Positions 32,379 through 43,826 of a DNA stretch of 64,000 nt are shown here, piece by piece. This DNA is from Dacryopinax spathularia (lineage: Eukaryota; Basidiomycota; Dacrymycetes; Dacrymycetales; Dacrymycetaceae). A program made the translations under genes and the position numbers. Where the stretch lies: NCBI GenBank assembly GCA_037974965.1, contig JBBPFI010000009.1, positions 868,001-932,000 of the forward strand. The letters run 5' to 3'. The notes under the pieces are model-generated. The model made no database searches. It was not told the DNA's origin and saw nothing but the letters and a program-made list of their open reading frames with translations. Numbering within the stretch: the stretch's first letter is position 1; every line of letters starts with the position of its first letter.

Positions 32379-34556
32379 TTACAGCTCATCGTGCGAGAAA
32401 GGCTCCTGGGCGCCGTCTCCGCCCGCACCCTGGTACAGCTTCGCCACGATCGGGTCGAGCGAAGAGCGCACCTCCTGCAACTTCTCCTCAAGCTCATCAG
32501 TCGATGCGGTACTCGAGTTCTCCTCAAGCCACTGGGTGGCCTCCTGGAGGGTGGCGGACATCGTCTTCTTGTCAGCATCGGAGATCTTGCCGCCGAGACC
32601 TTCCTGGTCAGCAAGTTGAGACTGCATGCTCCAGACCTGCGGAACGAGTTAGCGCCACATACTCAACCTACGAACGAAAGCACACTTACGGTATTCTGGA
32701 GCTGGTTTAGCGCATCGACACGCTTCCTGAGAGCCTCATCCTCAGATGCGAACTCCTCAGCCTCGCGGATCATGCGGTCGATCTCCTCCTGGCTGAGACG
32801 GCCCTTCTCGTTGGTGATCGTGATGGACTCGCTCTTGCCTGTGCCCTTATCGGCGGCAGCTACCTTGAGGATACCGTTGGCGTCGATTTCGAAGGTGACC
32901 TCAATCTGAGGTACACCACGAGGAGCGGAAGGAATGCCGGACAGCTCAAACTTGCCGAGCAGGTTGTTGTCCTTGGTCATCGCACGCTCACCCTCGTAAA
33001 CCTGGATGAGGACGGTGGTCTGGCCATCGGCGGCGGTCGAGAAGATCTGGCTCTTCTTGGTCGGGACGACAGTGTTGCGAGGGATGAGCTTGGTGAAGAC
33101 ACCGCCGGTGGTCTCGATACCGAGGGTAAGCGGGCAAACATCGATAAGGACGATGTCCTCAGTGCCCTGCTCGCCGGAAAGGATACCACCCTGGATGGCA
33201 GCACCGTAGGCGACAGCCTCATCAGGGTTAATCCCCTTAGAGGGCTCCTTGCCACCGAAGTACTCCTGGAGGAGCTGCTGGACCTTGGGAATACGAGTGG
33301 AACCACCGACAAGGACGACATCGTCGATATCCTCCTTCTTGACGTTGGCATCCTTGAGAACCTGCTCGACGGGCTTCATGGTCTTCCTGAAGAGGTCCAT
33401 GTTGAGCTCCTCGAACTTGGCGCGGGTGAGAGTCTCGGAGAAGTCCTCGCCCTCATCGAAGGCCTCGATCTCAAGACGGGTCGACATTTGGCTGGAGAGG
33501 GTACGCTTGGCTTTCTCGACTTCGCGCTTCAGCTTGCCCATGGCACGAAGGTTCTTGGTCACATCGCGACCGGTGTTCTTCTTGTAGAGCTTGACGAAGT
33601 GATCGATGACACGGTTATCGAAATCTTCACCACCAAGATGGGTATCACCAGCGGTAGCCAGCACCTCGAAGACACCCTCGTCGATCGACAGGAGGGAGAC
33701 ATCGAAAGTACCACCACCGAGATCGTAGACGATGATCTGGCGTTCGCCGCCCTTCTTATCGAGACCGTAGGCGATCGCAGCCGCAGTAGGCTCGTTCACG
33801 ATACGGAGGACAGTAAGACCGGCGATAGTACCGGCATCCTTGGTGGCCTGACGCTGAGCGTCGTTGAAGTAGGCGGGAACGGTGACGACGGCGTGGGTGA
33901 CCTTCTTGCCAAGGTAGGCCTCAGCGGTCTCCTTCATCTTGCCGAGGACCATGGCAGAGATCTCTTCCGGAGTGAACTCGCGGTCCTCACCCTTGTGCTG
34001 GACCTTGATCACGGGTTTCCCAGCGCGGTTGACGACCTGGAATGGCCAGTGCTTCATGTCCTTCTGGACTTCGGGATCATCGAATCTCCGCCCAATGAGT
34101 CGCTTAGCGTCGAAAACGGTGTTCCTGGGGTTCGAAGCGTATGCGTTCTTAGCGGCATCACCGACACTGAGCGAATCAGTCAGCTGCAATGTATGCGGGC
34201 GTACAATAAGGTGACTTACAGTCGTTCCTCATCAGTGAAGCTGACCCATGATGGAGTAATACGATTTCCTTGGTCGTTCGCAATGATTTCGACACGACCG
34301 CCTCGCTGGACACCAACGCAAGAGTATGTTGTACCAAGATCTGCGGGTCAAGAGTTAGCTATATGCGCGACAAAACGAGCGGCTGCTTGTACATACCAAT
34401 ACCAATCACAGAGCCGTAGTTCTTAGAATCATCCTGCGCACTGACGCCTATTGGGCATAGGAAAAGGATCGCAACGACGACCAGCGCGAGGAGAGTGAAA
34501 TAGGACGCGACCGAGCGCGTCGATTGTGGAGAACGTGTTGGTCTCCGGAGGGCCAT
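32379..34556 (-). CDS. KAR2: ER-lumenal Hsp70 chaperone BiP/Kar2
   Basis: ER chaperone that folds secretory proteins, drives translocation through Sec61 and controls the unfolded-protein response. The N-terminal signal peptide (about residues 1-42) has an Arg-rich n-region and the core [16 protein letters not shown]. The ATPase domain follows: [73 protein letters not shown]. The substrate domain then contains [11 protein letters not shown] and [28 protein letters not shown]. The C-terminus is SHDEL, an ER-retrieval signal, which settles the ER identity against cytosolic Ssa and mitochondrial Ssc. Four exons. Length ~670 residues is typical. Two GACGTGG boxes lie upstream (see separate entry). 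Confidence 0.98.
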
Positions 34557-34602
34557 GTTGGGCGCAGAAAGAGTGAGCGCAGTCAAATCGACGACTCAAG
34601 AG

Positions 34603-34615
34603 AGAGAGAGAGAGG
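34603..34615. repeat. GA microsatellite in the KAR2 5' leader
   Basis: A short run of GA dinucleotides on the plus strand (CT on the KAR2 strand) about 50 bp before the start codon; a second GAGAGAGAGG run lies near 34652. CT-rich leaders are common upstream of genes in this window. Confidence 0.6.
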
Positions 34616-34726
34616 CGCAGACACCGAGACTGTATGGAAGAGGTAAGTAAGAGAGAGAGGAGGACGTCGAGGTCAGTCCGACGGTTTAATATGACGACCC
34701 TCCGGTCACCGCTTTTCGCTTCTTCA

Positions 34727-34762
34727 GACGTGGCGTGCCGCGCCTTCTAGACGACGACGTGG
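34727..34762 (-). promoter_or_regulatory. Paired GACGTGG boxes (UPRE-like) upstream of KAR2
   Basis: GACGTGG occurs at 34727-34733 and again at 34756-34762, about 170-205 bp upstream of the KAR2 start codon; read on the KAR2 strand they are CCACGTC. This matches the core of the TGACGTGG unfolded-protein-response element recognised by XBP1/Hac1-type bZIP factors in other eukaryotes. Placement before the classical UPR target supports the reading. The binding factor and function here are inferred. Confidence 0.5.
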
Positions 34763-37700
34763 AAGGGTTCATTCCACCGACACGTTACAGGCCCAAATTT
34801 TGCTTCCGATGAACGCGAGAAACGCACAGACCCGCATGCGGCAAACCCATAAGAGTCGCGTCCCGAGGGTCTAGTTTTCTCTCGATTCTTCCACAATCAA
34901 TGCGCCTATGAGGATACCTCGGTGCAGCGTACGAGGCAACAACCTGCACTTTGTGTAGGTTGGAGCTACTGAAGACGCTTGCTCGGCACACCTTACCTTG
35001 TTACATACAAAGGAGCAGGCTTGTTGCATCTGATGGCGTCCCCACAAATTTGATTTCGTGGAAGAATCACCCCTGTCTCCTCCTATTTGATATGACTGTC
35101 GACGTGGAATCAAGCCTCCTCTCTTTCCTTTACAATTTTGGCTTGCTAGCTGCTTCTGCTCCACGGTGTGACTTAGTCGGGTCGTTCGGCTATTGTCGAT
35201 AGAGGCTGGCGGGTCAACTTGGCTATGAGTCGAGCGTGGAGCAGGGCGACGGCTCAGAAGGTTACTTTTGCTGGGACTTTCCGCCTTTTCGGTATAGACG
35301 TGCTCGCAGCCGTTGCATACGTGCCTACAGCGGCTATCTACAGGTTTGCTTGTGATGCATGAAGTGATGTGGTGGTCAAACACCCGGAGCCGAGTTTTCG
35401 CACTGTCCCCTCTCAGCATACTGTGCCTTTACGTTCGTCGCCAGACCCACCAGTTCTCGTCTCTCATTCTTGCTTATGTAGTCAACTGGCTCATAGTGTT
35501 TACAATATATGAAACAATCCCGTTTTCGTGCTGCACCGTCTTCACCGTTCATCAATCCCCATATTGTTAAGACCCTGGAAGGCAGTGCAAACGTAACGAG
35601 TTTCGAACCTCCGTGTCTTGGTAACTTCCCACCTGTGACCTCTAACCAGCGTTTGCCATCATCCCCTCCTTTCAACACCTCCTTGTTGCGTATTGGCATG
35701 CCTACAGGGGCTACAAGCCTCCGAAACACGATGTCTGGGCAGTCCGCAGTATGACACGGCCTAGGAGACCGGATCTCATTATGAGGTCCAATGGCAGAAC
35801 TGCTTGGACGGCGGCTCCCAAGAAGTGAGCACCTAAGCGAGCGCACATTGGCCGACCGTGCCCGCTCTCAGTCAAGAGATCGCGCGGTCGATATCAAGAG
35901 CGGCGATCATGATTCAGCCCGACAGGCAACCATTAGGGGCTAGTCACTCAAGCCAGCTCGGCCGCAGTTGCGCACCATGGTCAGCCTGCTTGCTCGGCAC
36001 ATTCCCTGCCTACGCGACGCTGCCAAGCCACTCGTGCACGACTCCCGCCCTATGATGATCGGCACGACTGGTGGCAGGTGTCAAAGCAGGTGTCAAAGCC
36101 GTTGCAACGGTCCTAGACATTGCCGAGCACAGCGGTCGTCCAACATTCCAGGCTAATTGGAGATCCTGACAGGGTATCAGTCCTGTCAGGCCTCGGCAAA
36201 CCCGCAGCAAATGAAGCGCCAATCGAGGTTTCTTTGACCATCGTGATCTCTGATCGATACGGTACGCAAGTGGCAGGATCAAGGGTAGGTGGGACCCTTC
36301 AATGGCTGACTTTACGTCACGCTGGTGTGAGGTCGCTCCTGAGCCAAAGGTGAATGATGATAGCCTGTGATTTGGGATAGAACCTTACAATGAAAGAGCG
36401 TGGTGGTTCGATGATTGTTCGTCGGCCAGCATCATGGTGCCTGAGTTGCCTGTTCCTGAATCGTGCGAGGTCGGTCCGAAGGCCGTAGTCGGCAGATACG
36501 CCGACAGTGTCCATGAAGAGGTGATGAGCAGCGAAGTACCCTCGATTCTTCATTAGCCCACACTGCAACACCACAGGACCCTCTTGCAATAGTCCACCAT
36601 TACACTGCGGCGGCATGAAGGGTCTTCCACTTAATCTTGTGACGGTGTGGCACCCTGATAATTCATCGTGAATATTCAGGGTAGGTGCATGATCGCCGAG
36701 CTGCCGAACCAGGAGAGCGGCGACCTTGGCACCAGGAACAGGCACAGATACTGCACAGCCAGATTTGCGAGTAGACCACTTGTCAGACAACTGGCCGAGA
36801 ACGCCACGAGGAAGAGCCACTTGTGAGTTCGGTAAAAGGCAATTATTGAGTAGCCACGATCGACCAGGACGGCGGTATCAGCAAGCCACTGAAGTAAGAG
36901 GCAGACAGGGTTGTAATGGAGACGGCGACGCGGTGTCGAGCCAACATAGCGATGATGAGCATTCCTCAATGATTGCAGACTAGTGGTGGGCGAAAGCCTA
37001 CTGAAGCTTGATTGTAAGGGCACCGGGAGCGATCACGCGCCGGGGTCATTTGAGTCCGTCAACCACGAGAGCAATTGCTGCCGCGGTGGGCAACCATCAT
37101 CAACTTCGTTACTTTTGGTCCAGCATCTTCCTGCTTCTCTATGCACAATTCTGCAGACAATGAATTGGGGTGAATATCTCTCAGGGCTATCTTTGGGCTT
37201 GTACTATTCATCTCAGGGCGTAAAGTGCCAGCAATATGCACCTGACCCGACCACCGGGCTACCTGTACCATTGTCGGAATGTCGAACCTTGCTCAACATT
37301 CCAGTACAAAAAGCCTCCGCGCTCCTGTACATGAACGCCTACTCGCAATGTATCTGATGTGTCCTTGGTCATGGGCTCTCTCTTCGTGCATGTACACTGC
37401 GCTGGATGGAATGGTTGATGATCTGCTTCTGGCCCTTCTTACACCGGCCAGCCCACCGTCGCATTCCAGTGGTGATGCCGAAGTCGACTTCGATCTGCGT
37501 AGCAACATTCTCCCTTCCTAATTTTCATACTTGGGCAGGCCGTGCCGAGAGTAGCTGGGCTGCGCGAAGACAGCTGGGCGAGATGAATCGTTGAATCTTG
37601 TGCCTTCTCATTCTCTCCACCGCAGGGACGGTATGCGCTATGGGACTTCTCTAGCCCGACTGGCAACCGCATAAATAGCCAGCCTATCTGGCTAGTCTGC

Positions 37701-37843
37701 AACCCAAGCGCCCCATCAGCTACCGCTCCGTCGTCCTCTCCAGCACTACTCCAGCCCTCCTCACATCTTCATCTACCACACCTACCTCACACGAGCTCCT
37801 ACTCGGACACCAACCCAACCAACCCACAAACCAACCAACGAAA
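34763..37843. other. 3.1-kb gene-poor interval with membrane-protein-like remnants
   Basis: No intact gene recognised. On the minus strand about 36680-36930 an open stretch reads like a TM segment pair (LVDRGYSIIAFYR, then LFLVAFSASCLTSGLLANLAV). On the plus strand about 37150-37360 a stretch reads LSLGLYYSSQGVKCQQYAPD and NIPVQKASALLYMNAYSQ, resembling the loop and TM of DUF6533/seven-TM proteins. Neither continues into a full protein. A tandem duplication of CAGGTGTCAAAG lies at about 36074-36097. A perfect inverted repeat CCTGACAGG/CCTGTCAGG lies at 36165-36173/36182-36190. Confidence 0.35.
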
Positions 37844-38059
37844 ATGCGCGCCTTCACCACCCTCTCCGTCCTCCTCTTCGCAGTCTTCGCGATCGCCGCC
37901 CCCGTGGCTGAGCCCGCACCCGCGCCAGAGGCCGAGGTAGACGCCCGCGGTCCGCCCAACGCGAACGCTGTACGTTCGCATAACCCCTCCTAACACCCCT
38001 TTATCCTAATGCCTGCTCCGTAGTGGTGCGGCAACCGTGCTTGCGCGGCATACGCATGA
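37844..38059 (+). CDS. Small secreted peptide precursor candidate
   Basis: Exon 1 (37844-37969, 42 codons) and exon 2 (38024-38059, 11 codons plus stop) join in phase around a 54-nt GT-AG intron to give 53 residues. The first ~20 (MRAFTTLSVLLFAVFAIAAP) are a clear signal peptide. A Pro/Ala/Glu-rich propeptide-like part (VAEPAPAPEAEVDARG) follows, then the end PPNANAWCGNRACAAYA with two cysteines. The leader before the ATG is CAAC-rich, as at real starts here. After the stop, the same frame soon resumes in a Cys-rich stretch (ASGYCCLYL) ending at a good donor (GTACGT, about 38107), so the 3' end of the gene model is uncertain. No family recognised; could be an effector, signalling peptide or pheromone-like product. 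Confidence 0.5.
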
Positions 38060-38829
38060 GCCTGAGCCTGGAGCGCTGTAGCCAGTGGCTACTGTTGTCT
38101 GTACTTGGTACGTCTCGCTTTCCTCCCTTACACCCCCGGACAACAACTAACGCACGCAACCAGTATCAGCCTCGCGCAAGTGCCGGGTCATCTTCGCAGG
38201 CCTCCCATCTTCCCTGTATCCCTCCCCAGTCCCAGCGCTTGTGCGCTCGAAACCCAAAACCTCCGAAGGACTCTCGCCCGTCCCCTAACGACCCGGAACC
38301 GTAATACGCCCCGAACAGCGCGCTTGCGCGCCTGCTCTCGTGGCTGACTGCGTGTCGATTTTGTATATGTGTAACATTTGTCTGTGAATTGTCTGTTTTG
38401 AATGTCTGAATGTTTGAATATTTGAGGCTTGAGGCTACGAGACGAGGCTGGAACTGGTAAGGAAGGCTCGTGTAGCTATAGAATGAGATAATTGTATGCC
38501 CAAGGTTGTGGCTGAATTGAATGATTGTGACCAATCTCGTTTTATGGGACAATGTCCTGGGCTGGCGCGAAGATGCCTAGCCCCCAAGGTTGGGGACGAA
38601 TATGGGAGGCAGAGTGACAAGTGTTGGGACATAGCGCAATGGGGGGATTCTGTTGCGGCCGGCTAGACACCGCAGTAATGTACGAAGGCAAGCGAGCGCG
38701 TACTACTCCTGCGATCGGCGGCATTCAGAGGAGCACGGATTTTCCTGACAAAGCACCAAGAGCAGCCGTTCAGGCCGCACAGCTGAGGAAATGATCCATA
38801 TATTACACCCGAATCCAAACCGACAAGAC
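38060..38829. other. Intergenic region downstream of the secreted peptide and SFT2
   Basis: 770 bp between a plus-strand and a minus-strand 3' end. The first ~240 bp may contain further exons of the small secreted peptide gene. ATGTCTGAATGTTTGAATATTTGAGG near 38401 is a short TTTGAAT/GTCTGAAT repeat. Nothing else seen. Confidence 0.35.
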
Positions 38830-39646
38830 TCAGAAAGGCAGCACGCTCCCCGCACCGCGTAATAACATCTGTCCGCCGAACCTGCCCATTCATGAGCATT
38901 CATCCCTTGAGGTTCAATCCTCGAAGAGAAAGATAGGGATGCATACCTGAGCGTAGTGATCCCTCCTGGGAAGTAGGCGAAGACGTAAGAAAGGAGGGCT
39001 ATGATCTGCACGATGGCAGAGACGAGCGAGCCGATGTATGAGCGGTACTGCCCGCCCAGAGTTAGGTACTGCAAGCTTCAGGTGGGAAGGAAAGAGACGA
39101 CGTACCCCAACGGAGAAGAAGATCGTCAGCCCAAGACTGCCAAAGTATGCGAGCGTGAAGGGTAGCCGTTCGACCGAGAAGAGGTGCTTGATCTGGTTGA
39201 TCGGGCCGATGAGGATCATGAACCTTCCCTCTCGCATCAGCTTTCCGCCCTAAACACCAGAAGAAGGAGAAAGAAGGGACGCACCCAAACATGACCAGTG
39301 CGCTCCCTAAACTAAACGCCAGCGCGAACTTTTGCGGCCTCAGCGCCAACATAGGCAGCGTCAAGAACGCCACGAAGAAGCACACGAGCGCGCCCAACAA
39401 ACATCCCGCAAACCCAACAAGTCGTTCCCATCTCGAAAGAGCGAAATAGGCTTCTTCCTCGTTGGAGGTCTGGCTTGAACGGAGAGGGATGTAGGAAGGC
39501 AGGCCGAGGGTGTTGGAGATCTTGTTCAATGGGTTTGACCAGCTGTTGCCGGTTGGGGCGGTAGAGGGGCCGGCGGAGTCGTCTGTTACTCCCCGGGCCC
39601 AGCGAAATTGGGAGAGCGAGTTGCGGAAGGATTGTTCGGTCGACAT
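38830..39646 (-). CDS. SFT2: Vesicle transport protein Sft2
   Basis: Four-TM Golgi protein of the SFT2/GOT1 family, involved in endosome-to-Golgi vesicle fusion. The start MSTEQSFRNSLSQFRWARG opens a hydrophilic cytosolic N-terminus. TM segments follow: RLVGFAGCLLGALVCFFVAF, FALAFSLGSALVMFG with FMILIGP after an intron, LPFTLAYFGSLGLTIFFSVG, and SLVSAIVQIIALLSYVFAYFPGG. The C-terminal FPGGITTLR, then FGGQMLLRGAGSVLPF in the last exon, matches the strongly conserved FPGG-x-x-x-L-R-F-G-G end of the family. Stop at 38830-38832. At least four exons. Divergent from the ARMT1-like gene with about 290 bp between starts. Confidence 0.93.
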
Positions 39647-39937
39647 CGTTCGTCACTCAGTCGGAAGAGGAGGGGAAGAGATGAGATGAGGGATGAGGAA
39701 CGCCTGTCGATGCTGACGACGACGACGAGCGCGATGGACGTTGTCAACTGCGCCGTTGTTCGGGCCCAAAAAGTGTACAGCCACTGAACGATGATGATGC
39801 GGTTGCGCCGAAGCGCGGGAACTCCGGCCGGGGTAACCTCACGCGCCGGGAAAGCGTTCATTAGGCTCTCGTCCACCAACACCTCCTGCTGGCTCTTCGT
39901 CCTCAACTTGCTAGCTTAGCAGACAATCATCGACGAT

Positions 39938-41810
39938 ATGCCCAGAGCGGACGACGCCCCCCCACCACCCGAACCGACCCTCTCCCCACCCCCGCCGTCC
40001 TTCGCCCAATACTCCCCCGAATACCCACACTACCCGCCCTACTCCGCGCGGGACAAATCCAGCTTCGCATACGAGACGGTCTCGAAGCGCTGGCCGATCA
40101 TCTTGACCCGGGTGATTGACACTATTTACAGGGCGAGCGATGAGGGCGTGTATGCGACGCCTGGGGCGGAGGAGGAGGGGAAGGAACTGATTAAAAGGGT
40201 GGGGCAGCTGAAGTATGGAATTAGTCGGAATGGGGTTATGGAGTGCGTCCAGTTCCTGCTTACCTTCTCCTCTCCCTCTCTCTCTCGCTGGCTGCCATGG
40301 CTAGGGGGGAAGAGGGATGGGGATGGGTTGGGCTAGGAGGCGGAAGTGCTGACTCGGTCGCAGCCCAATACCAGACGACGGCCTCTCCAACACCGAGCTC
40401 TACAACAACATGCTCTCCTACCTCACTCTCCAATCCCAAAACACATGGTTCACCTCCCCCTGGCTCTACGCAGAATGTTACCTCTACCGGTACCTGCGCA
40501 GCATCTTCTACACCAGCACGCACTGGAAGGCGTTCGACCCGTTCAGAGAACAAAAAGAGCGCGCGTTCAGGGGTACGGGGAAGGGCGTGGGCGAGTTGGC
40601 GGAGATGATGCTTAAGCTTGAGGGGGAGAGGGAGGAGCTGAGGGGGGAGGAGAGGGCGCTGGAGGTGCTGTTTAGGGATATGATCCAGATGTGTTTGTGG
40701 GGGAATACGGTGGTACGCTTACTCTGTCGTGCCCTTTAGGCTCGTGTATGCTCATAAGTAGTGCAGGACCTCTCCCTCCTAACCTCGCTCGACGCAGAAC
40801 ATCTCGCCAAGCTACAAGAAGTCGGCTCAGCCGCCCAATCCGCGCGTGCATCCCTAATCCTAGCAAACGACATGGACGCCCTTTGGGCTCACGTCCGCCA
40901 ATTAAAAGGCGCAAGACTCGATATTGTTCTGGATAACTCCGGCTTCGAGCTGTTTACGGATCTCGTCCTGGCGGACTTTCTGATTACGTATACGCCGTGG
41001 TTTGGGGAGGTTGTCTTCCAGTACGTTCCCTCCCTCGCCTCAACCTCCCTACCTAGCTGACGGGTAGAGCAGCCCTAAGACCTTCCCCTGGTTCGTATCC
41101 GACGTAACCCCCTCCGACTTCACCTCCCTCCTCAGCTCCCTCACCAACCCAACCTACTTCTCACCTTCCCCCACACCCTCCCAACAAACCGCCCTCTCCG
41201 CCCTCCAACGCCGGTGGCAATCCCACCTCCAATCCGGCAAATTCAGGCTCTCTTTCCCCGGTGAAAAAGCTGAGGGTGAGAGGATGGGCGAGCCGGTGGA
41301 GGAGGGAGGGGCGGATTGGTGGGTCGGCCCGGGGGTGTATGGGCTGATGGAGGAGGAGGAGGCGGGCGTGAGGGTTTTGGAGGGGTTGAGGGGGAGTGGG
41401 TTGGTCGTTTTTAAGGGGGATTTGAAGTGCGTCCTTCATCTTTCTCTCTCTCCTATCTGTCTACTCATCCCCTCTTCCCTCTTTCTCCTCTCGCTCCGAG
41501 CAGCGCTCTCTTTCCATTCTATCTTCCTGTTTCTTAGAGAAGAGTATTTACTAACTCGTTAACCCGCATGCGTAGCTACCGCAAACTAACAGCCGACGTC
41601 CGCTGGCCCACCTCCACCCCCTTCCGCACCGCGCTCGGTCCGCTAGCGGGCCAATTCCCCCTCCTCGCACTCAGGACAAACAAGGCGGACGTGATCGTTG
41701 GTCTGAGGGAAGGGTTAGAGGGGGAGATGGACGGGAAGGAGAGGGATTGGAGGTGGAGTGGGAGGTATGGGGTCGTCTGTTTTTGTCCGGAGGACGGGCA
41801 GGGCGCGTAG
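39938..41810 (+). CDS. ARMT1/DUF89 metal-dependent damage-control phosphatase
   Basis: DUF89 family (yeast YMR027W, human ARMT1): Mn/Ni-dependent phosphatases acting on sugar phosphates such as fructose-1-phosphate; the human member was also proposed to methylate PCNA carboxylates. Five to six exons. Proline-rich start MPRADDAPPPPEPTLSPP, then YETVSKRWPIILTRVIDTIYR, the family's N-terminal helical region. NDMDALW and LDIVLDNSGFELFTDLVLADFL carry the metal-binding Asp-Asn core. PKTFPWFVSDVTP and FKGDLN-YRKLTADVRWP (split by an intron at about 41427-41575) carry the conserved K-G-D-x-N-Y-R-K motif. Ends YGVVCFCPEDGQGA. Several introns are longer than usual (about 150 nt before YRKL). Confidence 0.92.
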
Positions 41811-43001
41811 GCCGTGCGGGCCTCAAGCTCGTTGGTTGAGGACGCCCCAGGAAGGGAGGAGGAGGAGGAGGAGTGCGAGCTGCCGAGGAGTGTTCCCGAG
41901 GGCAAGAAGTCAATGAAGAGCAAGCAAGAGCTTCGTAACGCGAGAGGCTGGATCACGCGCAATCACTCCAATCGCAAGGAAGAGAACCAGTGACGTCCGT
42001 TTGGGATGCATGGATGTACGTTGTGCGGATAGAAATAGATCAACCCCCTCGCACGCTCAGAGCGCGTAAGTGGCATCGACTGCGCGAGGCTCACAGCGTG
42101 CGCCGTTCTGCCACTGACCTACGATGGGGAACCGCCAATGACCAGAATGATTTCCTGACTGCTGGAGGGGACCGTCTAGTGTAGCAGGGAACATTGCCCT
42201 CTATTAACGCAGTAGAATAGGAACTGGTATTCCCATTTTTGTGTACACTTTCAGAGTCGCTTTAGAGGACTACTTGTTCAGGTCCCCGATCCTTCCGGCT
42301 CCCGAACACACCGAACACGGCCAGTTCGGAGTGTTCCAAACCCCAAGGGACCCAAGACATCCAACTCGCAAGCCACCACATTCCCCCATCATCGGCATTT
42401 CCCAAATTCGATCCACGCGACCCTTCCCCAGCTAGCTCAGCAAATCACGGCCGGCGGCACCCACGCCGACAACCTTGCGGTACCTTTCCGCACACCCATG
42501 CAGCACGCCATGACGCTTGTGTGAGAGGGATGAAAGAGGTGAAAGGGTCCGATGACGTCCTCCTGACGCTAAGCCTACGCTTACTCGGTTCCACCACAAC
42601 CGTAGTACTTCCGCCACACCTGACCCCCGCAGGTCATTCACCGAGCCAGTCCATTTCGGGCTAGAACGAGGGACGTGGGAAGGCGAGGAGGGGTGATGGA
42701 AGGCATGGAAGGGTTTGTGGGAGGGCCAATCGGCGGTGAGGGGGGTGGGTGGCCTCGAGGATGAGAAGGGGTGGGAGGCTGGTGGGAAACGCTAGTGCTG
42801 ATGGGAGGGGAGGCTTGAAGGGGTACATAAGGCTTGCGGGCTTTGTGGGCTGGCGGAGGTTGAGGTTGTCCTCTGCTCACTTCACTTGCTCGACCGACGA
42901 CTATACCGACGTTGGTTGCTGAAAAGTAACGACAAGTACCGCTCGACATCGGCCTTTCCCTTCCCAGCACCGTGCACGCTCTCCGCACCGCCAAGCTCAA
43001 C
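41811..43001. other. Intergenic region upstream of the CFEM-like gene
   Basis: 1.19 kb with no gene recognised. ACCGAACACGGCCAGTTCGGAGTGTTCC near 42308 is partly palindromic (GAACAC...GTGTTC). TATTAACGCAGTAGAATAGG near 42201 is AT-rich. The last ~150 bp are CT- and ACC-rich, leader-like. Confidence 0.4.
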
Positions 43002-43826
43002 ATGCACTCCACGTTCCTCATCCTGTACGTCCCAAAGCGCCTCATTCCTCCGCCCAGCATTCCAACCCCCTAACCACCCTCTCTCGTCCACAGGTTCTCC
43101 CTCCTCTCCCTCCTTCCCCTCCCCACGCTGGGGCAAAACACGACCTCCCTCCCCGCCTGCGTCCAGCTGTGCATAACAGTCAAAGAATCCGAAGCGTCCT
43201 CCCTCGCCCCCGGGGCAACGAACATATACCAATACTGCCAATCAGCAAACTTCATCACCGCGTACCAAAACTGTCTTACCGATAACTGCAATGCCACCGA
43301 TGCGCAAGCGGGGGTGCAGATCGGGCAACAGATCTGCGCGGCTGCGACGAGCAGTTTCTTGGCTCAGAGCACTAGTGCGGCCGCGGCGGCTAATAGCAGT
43401 GCGGCAGGGGCGAGCAGCACGCTTTCTTCCCTCTCGGCCCAGTCGACAAGCAGCTCCATTGCGGCCTCGTCGAGCGCAGCAGCCAACTCTTCGAGCAGCG
43501 CCGCTTCAGCCGCATCGAGCTCCTCGGCATCGGCCTCCGGCTCGTCTTCGATCGCCAGTGCGACTTCGAACCCGAGCCTCTCGTCGGCTATTGCGAGCGC
43601 TAGCGCGGGCCTGACCGCTACGGCCAGCGGGGCGAGCGCGAGCGCCGCTAGTGCGCTTAGCAGCCTTTTGGGCGCTGCGAGCAGTGCGGCGAGTAGCGCG
43701 ACGCACGCCGCGAGCAGCAGCTCTGCGGCTGGGAGGGCGGCGGACTTGTCTCTCCCTGCGCGGGGCGTGCTGGGCTTGGTTGGGTGTGCGATGGCGGCCG
43801 TTGTTGGGGGCGCTTTGGTTCTGTAG
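43002..43826 (+). CDS. Secreted CFEM-like GPI-anchored protein
   Basis: Two exons; the first encodes MHSTFLIL and splices (donor at about 43025) into FSLLSLLPLPTLGQ, giving a ~22-residue signal peptide. The next ~70 residues resemble a CFEM domain: LPACVQLCITV, YCQSANF, YQNCLTDNCNATD, GQQICAA. Only six cysteines are visible, against eight in classical CFEM; the C-x-C pair and the nearby haem-ligand Asp position are not seen. The long remainder is a Ser/Ala-rich stalk, a likely O-mannosylated spacer. It ends in a hydrophobic tail (GVLGLVGCAMAAVVGGALVL) that fits a GPI-anchor signal. CFEM proteins act in cell-wall structure, haem uptake or host interaction; which applies is unknown. Confidence 0.85.

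Noticed and set aside
33488-34426. 312-codon open frame antisense to KAR2
   Set aside because: It is the well-known long antisense frame of Hsp70 genes, often misannotated as an NAD-glutamate dehydrogenase; the true product on the minus strand is unambiguous.
34555-34675. GA-rich tract as a mobile-element end
   Set aside because: It is a simple microsatellite in the 5' leader of KAR2, without inverted repeats or duplication.
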